Shown: in pieces, positions 34,054-40,306 of the stretch
Numbering within the stretch: position 1 is the stretch's first letter
Layout of the letters: the number at the start of each line of letters is the position of its first letter
Source of the DNA: Lysobacterales bacterium
GTDB taxonomy: Bacteria; Pseudomonadota; Gammaproteobacteria; Xanthomonadales; SZUA-36
NCBI GenBank assembly: GCA_028289465.1
Contig: JANQPM010000008.1
Location: 1 to 40,306, forward strand
Direction of reading: 5' to 3'
Length of the DNA stretch: 40,306 nucleotides
Position numbers and translations under genes: made by a program
The notes under the pieces: model-generated
What the model saw: the letters and a program-made list of their open reading frames with translations, nothing else
Database searches by the model: none
What the model was told of the DNA's origin: nothing

Positions 34054-34080
34054 ATCCCTTACTGGATACGGTTCTCGAAT

Positions 34081-35535
34081 TCAGCGGCCGATCGAACCCA
34101 GGATTCCGCGGACGATCTGACGGCCCAACTGGTAGCCGATCGAACGCACCAGCCCGTCCATGATCTTCTGACCGGCGGATTTTCGGCGGCGGCCGGAAGA
34201 ACGGGGTTTCTTGACCGCTTTGCGTTTTTTCTCCTCGGCGGCCTTGGTGGCTTTCTCGGCTTTGGCCTTCAATAATTCAAAAGCCGATTCGCGGTCTATC
34301 GCGGTATCGTATTTGCCGGCCAGCGGGCTGCGCTTAAATGTGGCTTTGCGTTGCTTTGCGTCGGCCGGCCCGATACGCGATTCGGGAGGCCGCATCAGGC
34401 ATTGATCGACGATCGACGGAATACCACCGTCCTGCAGCGTCGAGATCAGCGCCTCGCCGACCCCGAGCTGGGTGATCGCCGTTTCCACGTCCAGATTTGG
34501 GTTTGCGCGGAAGGTCTGGGCGGCCGCGCGCACGGCTTTCTGATCGCGAGGGGTATAGGCCCTGAGCGCATGCTGGATGCGGTTGCCCAATTGGCCCAGC
34601 ACATCGTACGGAATGTCCAGCGGGTTCTGGCTGATAAAAAACACGCCGATGCCTTTGGACCGAATCAGCCGGACCACTTGCTCGACTTTCTGCAGCAGCG
34701 CCTTCGGTGCATCGTCGAACAGCAGATGGGCCTCGTCGAAAAAGAACACCAGTTTTGGTTTTTCCGGATCGCCGACTTCCGGCAGTTCCTCGAATAGTTC
34801 GGACAGCAGCCAGAGCAGGAACGTCGCATACAGCCGCGGCTTGTGGATCAGTTTATCTGCGGCCAGCACGTTGATGATGCCTCGGCCGGACAGGTCTTCC
34901 CGCATAAAGTCGTTCAAGTCCAGCGCCGGTTCGCCGAAGAACTGCTCCGCGCCTTGTTCTTCCAGTACCAGCAGCTTGCGCTGAATCGCGGCCACTGAAG
35001 CGCCGGTGACCCGGCCGTATTCGACTGTGTATTCGCGCGCGTTCTGGGCCATGTGGTTCAGCAGCGCCCGCAGGTCCTTGAAATCGAGCAGCAGCAGGCC
35101 CTGCTCATCGGCTGCCTTGAACGCGACATTCAGTATGCCTTCCTGGGTATCGGTCAGCTCCAGAAGATTGGACAGCAACAACGGGCCCATTTCCGAGATC
35201 GTGGTTCTGATGGGATGGCCGGAATCCCCGAAGATATCCCAGAACACCAGCGGATAGCTCTGCGGCGTATAGTCCGGAATGCCGATTTTCTCCAGCCGCT
35301 CGTCAATCTTCGGATGCGGGCTGATCGGCTGGCACAGTCCGGACAGGTCCCCTTTGACATCGGCCAGAAAAACCGGCACGCCGATACGCGAGAAGCCCTC
35401 GGCCAGGATTTGCAGCGTGACGGTCTTGCCGGTGCCGGTCGCGCCGGTGATCAGACCGTGCCGGTTACCGTAGCCGGGCAACAGATATTGTTTTTTCTCG
35501 CCTTTGCCGAGAAGAATAGGCGCTGCTTGCGTCAT
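34081..35535 (-). CDS. YjgR-type HerA-like ATPase (DUF853)
   Basis: 484 residues from ATG 35535; E. coli YjgR is 500. The frame opens earlier (35610), but those 25 residues ([15 protein letters not shown]...) look non-family and the [23 protein letters not shown] opening matches YjgR. Walker A is [10 protein letters not shown], Walker B is [17 protein letters not shown], and [27 protein letters not shown] is the DUF853 signature with the sensor motif. The C-terminus is basic, then [17 protein letters not shown]. It is a probable hexameric HerA/FtsK-like DNA-translocase-related ATPase; the cellular role is not established. Confidence 0.9.
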   Translation of the reverse strand: MTQAAPILLGKGEKKQYLLPGYGNRHGLITGATGTGKTVTLQILAEGFSRIGVPVFLADVKGDLSGLCQPISPHPKIDERLEKIGIPDYTPQSYPLVFWDIFGDSGHPIRTTISEMGPLLLSNLLELTDTQEGILNVAFKAADEQGLLLLDFKDLRALLNHMAQNAREYTVEYGRVTGASVAAIQRKLLVLEEQGAEQFFGEPALDLNDFMREDLSGRGIINVLAADKLIHKPRLYATFLLWLLSELFEELPEVGDPEKPKLVFFFDEAHLLFDDAPKALLQKVEQVVRLIRSKGIGVFFISQNPLDIPYDVLGQLGNRIQHALRAYTPRDQKAVRAAAQTFRANPNLDVETAITQLGVGEALISTLQDGGIPSIVDQCLMRPPESRIGPADAKQRKATFKRSPLAGKYDTAIDRESAFELLKAKAEKATKAAEEKKRKAVKKPRSSGRRRKSAGQKIMDGLVRSIGYQLGRQIVRGILGSIGR

Positions 35536-35645
35536 GGTAGATTCAATCCCGTCGTGATCACTGTTGCTAGGCGGCCAAGAATAATCAGTCTGCGGGCCGA
35601 TTGCCACCACCGGATCGTAACCGCCGGCCGGTTGAAAGCGCTAAA

Positions 35646-35673
35646 GCCACAGGCGACCCGCCGGAGCGGGCGC
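35646..35673. repeat. Dispersed short GC-rich element, copy C
   Basis: 28 bp GCCACAGGCGACCCGCCGG..., matching copy A at 25 of 28 positions; its right end continues GAGACGCCTT, shared with copy B. It lies in the 242-bp region between the YjgR-like gene and the DUF937 gene. Confidence 0.65.
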
Positions 35674-35777
35674 GAGACGCCTTAAATGTAAATACATGTT
35701 AGTGTCACTGGTGCGGAGCCGCCGCTGCCCGCAGATTCGTGTAGTCTTTATATTTTGTTTCAGGAGGGCGCTTAATA

Positions 35778-36386
35778 ATGAGTTCAATTCTTCAGGATTT
35801 AATGGGGCAACTGGGCGGTAGCGTGCTGGGCCAGATGAATCGCCAGGTCGAAGCACCGCAAGACCAATTGTCACAGCTTGCAAAAAGCGCCATTCCGGCC
35901 CTGCTGGCCGGCCTGTCGCGCAACGCTTCTAACGAACAGGGTGCTCAGGCGCTGCTGGGTGCGCTGGACCGCGACCATGACGGCAGCATTCTCGACGATC
36001 TGAGCGGCTTCCTTGGCAGCGGGCAGAGCGTCAACGACGGACAGAAGATTCTCGGCCACATTTTCGGATCTCGCCAGAATCAGGTAGCCCGTCATCTCGG
36101 TCAGGAATCAGGCTTGTCGCAGGAGTCCGTCAGCAAAGTCATGGCGATGCTGGCTCCGGTGGTACTCGGTGCGCTGGGCCGCAACCGGCGACAGGAGCAA
36201 AGTATGAGTGCCAGCGATCTCGGGCGTATTCTCGGTCGCGAGCGGCGCCATATCGAACGCGAACAGCCCAAATCGCTGGGTGCGCTCGGCGGCATCCTGG
36301 ATTCGGACGGCGACGGTGACGTGGATTCAGCGGATATTGCCCGCAAGGGTGCCGGGCTGCTCGGCCGCTTGTTCGGACGCCGCTAG
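35778..36386 (+). CDS. DUF937 protein with EF-hand-like calcium loops
   Basis: 202 residues. The start follows AGGAGG (35762-35767). The body (1-150) is helical, SSILQDLMGQLGGSVLG...AIPALLAGLSRN, the DUF937/YidB-type pattern. Two acidic loops look like EF-hand loops: DRDHDGSILDDL in the first third and DSDGDGDVDSAD near the C-terminus (D at 1, 3, 5, G at 6, hydrophobic at 8). There is no signal peptide, so it may be cytoplasmic. Function is unknown; calcium binding is an inference from the loops. Confidence 0.8.
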   Translation: MSSILQDLMGQLGGSVLGQMNRQVEAPQDQLSQLAKSAIPALLAGLSRNASNEQGAQALLGALDRDHDGSILDDLSGFLGSGQSVNDGQKILGHIFGSRQNQVARHLGQESGLSQESVSKVMAMLAPVVLGALGRNRRQEQSMSASDLGRILGRERRHIEREQPKSLGALGGILDSDGDGDVDSADIARKGAGLLGRLFGRR

Positions 36387-36411
36387 CTGCACTCAAGCAA
36401 TGGTTTCAACC

Positions 36412-36438
36412 CGGTGCGAAAAGTTGTTTTTCGCACCG
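36412..36438. repeat. Perfect inverted repeat, 11-bp arms
   Basis: CGGTGCGAAAA (36412-36422) and TTTTCGCACCG (36428-36438) with a five-base loop, 26 bp after the DUF937 stop. No T tract follows on either strand, so it is not a standard terminator; it may stabilise the 3' end, pause transcription, or be a protein-binding site. Confidence 0.75.
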
Positions 36439-36489
36439 AAACTTCATATAACTAATTCACGACTTTAGTAGACGGTTGGGGAGATGACG

Positions 36490-36870
36490 ATGAATCACAA
36501 ACTCACTTTGCTGCTGACCTTTGTCGGCGTTTTCGCGTTAGCTGCGTGCAGTGACCGCGATGTTGACCGTGATGGGAAATCTGCCGAAGATCATGCTGAA
36601 GCAGCGGCTGACGCACTGAACGAAGCTGGTTCAAACATGGCTGAAGCTGCCGGTGAGGCAGTCGATGCGGCCGAGCGCGCCTATGACGAAGTTACCGAAG
36701 GGGTGCAGGGTGCCGGCGAAGAACTGGCGGAATTCGCCCAGGATGTTGTCGACGGAGCTGACAGCGCCGCTGACAAGGCCGCGGAAATGGCTGGTGAGCT
36801 TCAGAGCGCAGCCGAAGAAGCCGCCGAGGAAGCTGCTGAAGAGGCCGCTCAAAACGGAACCGGAAACTGA
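36490..36870 (+). CDS. Small Ala/Glu-rich lipoprotein of unknown function
   Basis: 126 residues from ATG 36490. Two in-frame ATGs exist; the first (36484) abuts GGGGAG (36478-36483) with no spacing, the second lies six bases from it, so the second is preferred. The signal peptide ends FALAACS, a lipobox with a lipidated Cys. The mature protein is an almost uninterrupted Ala/Glu/Asp helix of heptad-like repeats (AAEEAAEEAAEEAAQ), very acidic, likely a long amphipathic or coiled-coil helix in the periplasm. I do not recognise a family. A clear terminator follows. Confidence 0.8.
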   Translation: MNHKLTLLLTFVGVFALAACSDRDVDRDGKSAEDHAEAAADALNEAGSNMAEAAGEAVDAAERAYDEVTEGVQGAGEELAEFAQDVVDGADSAADKAAEMAGELQSAAEEAAEEAAEEAAQNGTGN

Positions 36871-36897
36871 CAGACCGGACTGATCCTAGTCAATCCA

Positions 36898-36920
36898 GGC
36901 AGGCTTCGGCCTGCCTTTTT
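36898..36920 (+). terminator. Intrinsic terminator after the small lipoprotein gene
   Basis: Perfect seven-pair stem GGCAGGC (36898-36904) and GCCTGCC (36909-36915) with the stable TTCG tetraloop and five T. It separates this gene from leuS. Confidence 0.93.
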
Positions 36921-37012
36921 ATTTTCCGCCCTATCATGCTCTTTTTTCCGCTTATCGCCTCGGGTAAGCTTGTCGCTCACACTAACTCGTAAGTAAAGCT
37001 TTGCCGGATACC

Positions 37013-39619
37013 ATGTCGACAGAATATCAACCACAAGCGATAGAAGCAGCGCTGCAGCAGCGCTGGGAATCGGACCGCGCATTCGAAGTACACGAGGATC
37101 CGGACAAGGAAAAATACTACTGCCTGTGCATGCTGCCTTACCCGTCGGGCGCGTTGCATATGGGGCACGTTCGCAACTACACCATTGGCGATGTGATCAG
37201 CCGGTTTCAGCGTATGCAGGGGAAAAATGTCCTGCAACCGATGGGCTGGGATGCATTTGGCCTGCCGGCCGAGAATGCGGCCATCAAACACCGGGTTCCG
37301 CCGGCGCAGTGGACTTATAAAAACATCGACCATATGCGGTCGCAGCTAAAGCAACTGGGCTTTGCGTATGACTGGTCGAGAGAACTGGCGACCTGCAAGC
37401 CGGAGTACTACCGCTGGGAACAGCTCATGTTCACCCGTTTGTTCGAGCAGGGTCTGGTCTACCGCAAGGCCGCCGAGGTCAACTGGGACCCGGTCGACCA
37501 GACCGTACTGGCCAATGAGCAGGTCGTGGACGGCCGGGGCTGGCGCTCCGGCGCACCGGTCGAACGGCGCGAAATTCAGCAGTGGTTTCTGAAAATTACC
37601 GACTATGCCGAAGAGCTGCTGCAAGGCCTGGATGCGCTGGAAGGCTGGCCTGACGCCGTAAAAACCATGCAGCGCAACTGGATCGGCCGTTCGGAAGGCG
37701 CCGAATTCGATATGCGTGTGTGTGATGCCGACGGCCGTCACGCGAAAGATGCGGCCCGTATTACCGTGTTTACCACCCGGCCCGATACCAGTTTCGGCAT
37801 GACTTACGCAGTGCTGGCGCCGGAGCATCCGATGGTTGCCGAAATCACCAGCGACGAGCAGCGCGAAGCGGTGACCGCGTTTGTTGAACAAGCGCGCAAT
37901 ACCAGTGAGATGGATCGGCTTGCGGACGGCGGTCTGGAAAAACGCGGCGTGTTTACCGGCGCGTACCTGCTGAATCCGTTTACCGCCGAACCGGTGCCGG
38001 TTTACCTGGCCGATTATGTACTGCTGGACTACGGCAGCGGGGCCATTATGGCAGTACCGGGGCAGGACCAGCGCGACTGGGATTTCGCCGAAGCCTACGG
38101 GTTGCCGGTGGTTCGCACAGTGCAGCCGCCGGACGGTTTCGACGGCAAGGCCTATACCGGCGACGGACCTGCGATCAACAGCGAATGGCTCAACGGCCTG
38201 GACGTTAAATCGGCCATCCTGCGCGCGATTGAATGGCTGGAGAGCCAGGGCCTGGGCCGCCGGCGGGTGAACTACCGGCTGCGCGACTGGGGCGTATCCC
38301 GGCAGCGTTACTGGGGCTGCCCGATACCGATGATTATCTGTCCGGACTGCGGTCCGGTGCCGGTGCCGGAAGAACAGTTGCCGGTCGAACTGCCTGAAGA
38401 TGTGCAGTTCATGGGCGTGCAGTCCCCGATCAAGGCGGATCCGGAATGGCGCAAAGTGGACTGCCCGGCCTGCGGGGGCGCTGCGGAGCGCGAAACGGAC
38501 ACCTTCGATACCTTTATGGAATCGAGTTGGTACTACGCGCGATACTGCTGTCCGGACGCCGACGCCCAGCTCGACCGGCGGGCCGATTACTGGCTGCCGG
38601 TGGACCAGTATATCGGTGGTGTCGAACACGCGATTCTGCATTTGATGTATTTCCGCTTCTACCACAAGCTGATGCGCGATGCCGGCATGGTCAGCTCGGA
38701 CGAGCCGGCAACCCGTCTGTTGTGCCAGGGCATGGTGGTTGGCGAGACTTTTTATCGCGAGGACGACGAAGGCGGCACGCAGTGGATCAACCCGGCCGAT
38801 GTGGCCGTGGTTCGGGACCGCAAAGGCCGGGTCAGCGGCGCGGTGCTTCGCGGCACCGATGAGCCCGTTGTGGTCGGCGGCGTCGAAAAAATGTCCAAAT
38901 CGAAAAACAACGGTGTCGATCCGGACCCGCTGATTCGACGTTTCGGTGCCGACACCGTGCGCTTGTTCTCCATCTCCGGCTCGCCGCCGGATCAGTCGCG
39001 GGAATGGTCCGAATCCGGTGTGGAAGGCGCACACCGCTTTTTGCGCCGTCTGTGGCGCGGCATCGCCGGATTCAACGCCCGGCACCCGTCCGCAGCAACG
39101 GTAGAGCCCGCGGCGTTGAACGACCAGCAGAAGGCACTGCGCCGCAAGGTGCATCAAACCATCGCCAAAGTGACCGACGATATCCAGCGGCGTTATACCT
39201 TTAACACTGCGGTGGCCGCGATGATGGAATTGCTGAACGAAATCTCGCGTTTCGATGATCGCAGCGACGCGGGCAGTCAGGTGCTGCGCGAGGCCTGGGA
39301 AACGCTGGTGCATATGCTGTCACCGGTAGCGCCGCATATTTGCCAGCACCTGTGGGACGCGTTCGGCTACCGGGAAAACCTGCATGACAAGACCTGGCCA
39401 TCGGTCGATGCTTCAGCGTTGGTGCAGGACAGGGTTACCATCGTGCTCCAGGTCAACGGCAAAAAGCGCGGAAAAATCGAAATTGCGGTCGACGCTGCCA
39501 AGGAGCGGGTGCAGGAACAGGCATTGGCCAATGAAAATGTCCGGCGCTCCATGGGGCAGGCGACCGTGCGCAAGATTATTTATGTGCCGAACAAATTAAT
39601 GAATATCGTTGCAAGCTGA
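37013..39619 (+). CDS. leuS: Leucyl-tRNA synthetase
   Basis: 868 residues from ATG 37013 (an in-frame TTG at 37001 is less likely); E. coli LeuS is 860. The HIGH motif is PYPSGALHMGHVRNY, followed by MGWDAFGLPAENAAIK. The CP1 editing domain has VFTTRPDTSFGMTYAVLAPEH (threonine-rich editing loop). A zinc-like PDCGPVPV segment follows, then KMSKS at 626-630 (KMSKSKNNGVDP). The C-terminus ends VRKIIYVPNKLMNIVAS, typical. It charges tRNA-Leu. It is coupled to lptE by TGATG. Confidence 0.98.
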   Translation: MSTEYQPQAIEAALQQRWESDRAFEVHEDPDKEKYYCLCMLPYPSGALHMGHVRNYTIGDVISRFQRMQGKNVLQPMGWDAFGLPAENAAIKHRVPPAQWTYKNIDHMRSQLKQLGFAYDWSRELATCKPEYYRWEQLMFTRLFEQGLVYRKAAEVNWDPVDQTVLANEQVVDGRGWRSGAPVERREIQQWFLKITDYAEELLQGLDALEGWPDAVKTMQRNWIGRSEGAEFDMRVCDADGRHAKDAARITVFTTRPDTSFGMTYAVLAPEHPMVAEITSDEQREAVTAFVEQARNTSEMDRLADGGLEKRGVFTGAYLLNPFTAEPVPVYLADYVLLDYGSGAIMAVPGQDQRDWDFAEAYGLPVVRTVQPPDGFDGKAYTGDGPAINSEWLNGLDVKSAILRAIEWLESQGLGRRRVNYRLRDWGVSRQRYWGCPIPMIICPDCGPVPVPEEQLPVELPEDVQFMGVQSPIKADPEWRKVDCPACGGAAERETDTFDTFMESSWYYARYCCPDADAQLDRRADYWLPVDQYIGGVEHAILHLMYFRFYHKLMRDAGMVSSDEPATRLLCQGMVVGETFYREDDEGGTQWINPADVAVVRDRKGRVSGAVLRGTDEPVVVGGVEKMSKSKNNGVDPDPLIRRFGADTVRLFSISGSPPDQSREWSESGVEGAHRFLRRLWRGIAGFNARHPSAATVEPAALNDQQKALRRKVHQTIAKVTDDIQRRYTFNTAVAAMMELLNEISRFDDRSDAGSQVLREAWETLVHMLSPVAPHICQHLWDAFGYRENLHDKTWPSVDASALVQDRVTIVLQVNGKKRGKIEIAVDAAKERVQEQALANENVRRSMGQATVRKIIYVPNKLMNIVAS

Positions 39620-40137
39620 TGAAAGCGATTAAATTTCCGTGCTGCCTGCTGTGGCTTCTGCCGGCACTGCTCACGGCCTGCGGCTTTCAGCTTCGCAGTG
39701 AGGCCAGTCTGCCGCCGGAAATGGCGGTTACTCGAATCGCAATGGCCGATCGGTCCGGCGTGTTTTATCGCCAGTTGGAACGGGCGCTGTCGCGCAGCGG
39801 CATTCAATTGACCGCCGATCCGGCCAAAGCGACCGCGGTGCTGGATATCCCGACCAACCAGGTGCGGCGCGATATTCTCTCCATCGGCGACAATGCTCGG
39901 GTCCGTGAATTCCGGGTACGGCACTTGCTGCACTTTCAGTTGCTCGACGCTGCGGGCCGCTCTCTGGCGCCGATGCAGCGGCTGGAACAGTATCGGGATA
40001 TCAGCTTCGACGAAACGGAGATTCTGGCCATAAGCCGGGAAGAAGAGTTCGTGCGCCAGGAGCTGGCGCAGACCATGGTCAGGCTGCTGTTGCAGCGGCT
40101 GTCCCGGTTGAGTATCAGCCCGCCGGCCCAGGAATAA
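39619..40137 (+). CDS. lptE: LPS-assembly lipoprotein LptE
   Basis: 172 residues. The signal peptide ends LPALLTACGFQLR, lipobox LTAC with the CGFQLR start of mature LptE. It then has PPEMAVTRIAMADRSG, the conserved beta-alpha fold, and EEEFVRQELAQTMVRLLLQRLSRL near the end. LptE plugs the LptD barrel that places LPS on the cell surface. The start overlaps the leuS stop by one base; the stop overlaps holA by one base. The leuS-lptE-holA order is conserved in gammaproteobacteria. Confidence 0.95.
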   Translation: MKAIKFPCCLLWLLPALLTACGFQLRSEASLPPEMAVTRIAMADRSGVFYRQLERALSRSGIQLTADPAKATAVLDIPTNQVRRDILSIGDNARVREFRVRHLLHFQLLDAAGRSLAPMQRLEQYRDISFDETEILAISREEEFVRQELAQTMVRLLLQRLSRLSISPPAQE

Positions 40138-40306
40138 TGCCGGTTCGAATCGATCAACTGCCGCAACAGCTTGGCCGGGGCCTGGCACCGGTCTACCTGG
40201 TCGCCGGCGATGAAACGCTGCTGGTACTGGAAACAGCCGATGCGATTCGCAAAAAAGCGCGTACCGAAGGGTTTGCCGAACGGGTGATTTTCACGGTGGA
40301 CCGCAG
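40137..40306 (+). CDS. holA: DNA polymerase III delta subunit HolA, 3' end cut by window edge
   Basis: Only the first 56 codons are visible: MPVRIDQLPQQLGRGLAPVYLVAGDE, then a helix with ETADAIRKKARTEGF, matching the opening of the clamp-loader delta subunit (APVYLVxGDE...LLxxEAxDxIR). TAATG overlap with lptE fixes the start. Delta opens the sliding clamp during replication. Confidence 0.92.
   Translation, partial: MPVRIDQLPQQLGRGLAPVYLVAGDETLLVLETADAIRKKARTEGFAERVIFTVDR

Noticed and set aside
37346..39313. 655-codon open frame on the minus strand
   Set aside because: It lies wholly antisense to leuS, which has all class I synthetase motifs. GC-biased third positions keep the opposite frame open; the product has no recognisable domain.
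1..40306. CRISPR arrays, transposons, prophage genes, tRNA or rRNA
   Set aside because: I saw no regularly spaced short repeats, transposase or integrase, phage structural genes, or cloverleaf/rRNA sequence.

Overview
This is a 40 kb stretch of gammaproteobacterial chromosome. It is moderately GC-rich and densely packed, with almost every gene a recognisable housekeeping or envelope gene. Several blocks match the E. coli gene order: pcnB-folK-panB-panC, leuS-lptE-holA, dapA-bamC with bcp divergent, tusD-C-B, and cpxP facing cpxRA. The NAD-type isocitrate dehydrogenase, the phoBR-ppk-ppx cluster, the TonB-dependent receptor with a secreted beta-helix partner, and two secreted proteins sharing a GxGxxVD...FD...PxW domain suggest a lineage outside the Enterobacteria, perhaps near Lysobacterales/Chromatiales. 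That placement is inference. I see no prophage, transposon, CRISPR array, rRNA or tRNA.

Layout. 1-4.0 kb: the 3' part of a TonB-dependent receptor and a secreted beta-helix protein, closed by a bidirectional terminator. 4.0-6.7 kb: a CpxP/Spy-like protein divergent from cpxR-cpxA, with a perfect CpxR box between them. 6.7-14.5 kb (minus): a phosphate/polyphosphate cluster, phoB-phoR-pstS-like-ppk-ppx-epmA, headed by two tandem Pho boxes and a TATAAT element. 14.5-16.05 kb (minus): a BepA-like protease. 16.1-17.8 kb: the complete TusDCB-TusE relay plus a glutaredoxin, consecutive and tightly spaced. 17.8-18.3 kb: a non-coding block with an imperfect direct repeat. 18.3-22.9 kb: a secreted unknown, NAD-IDH, thiD and an outer-membrane barrel. 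22.9-25.9 kb: an AI-2E family permease, PIN-PhoH and a Bcp peroxiredoxin. 26.1-27.6 kb: dapA-bamC. 27.7-31.7 kb: a 7Fe ferredoxin, then pcnB-folK-panB-panC with overlapping ends. 31.75-32.42 kb: the longest gene-free stretch, with a strong terminator, a possible small structured RNA and an AT-rich island. 32.4-40.3 kb: pgi, a YjgR-type ATPase, a DUF937 protein with EF-hand-like loops, a small Ala/Glu-rich lipoprotein, leuS, lptE and the start of holA.

Functionally the window combines envelope quality control (Cpx, BepA, BamC, LptE), phosphate sensing with polyphosphate turnover under one likely PhoB-controlled promoter, tRNA thiolation, and cofactor synthesis (pantothenate, folate, thiamine). 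The most interesting sequence-level observations are the Pho boxes, the CpxR box, a pcnB gene with no canonical start codon, a pst-less PstS-like gene inside the phoBR-ppk-ppx operon, and a short dispersed repeat with three copies. I did not find a convincing wholly new multi-gene system.
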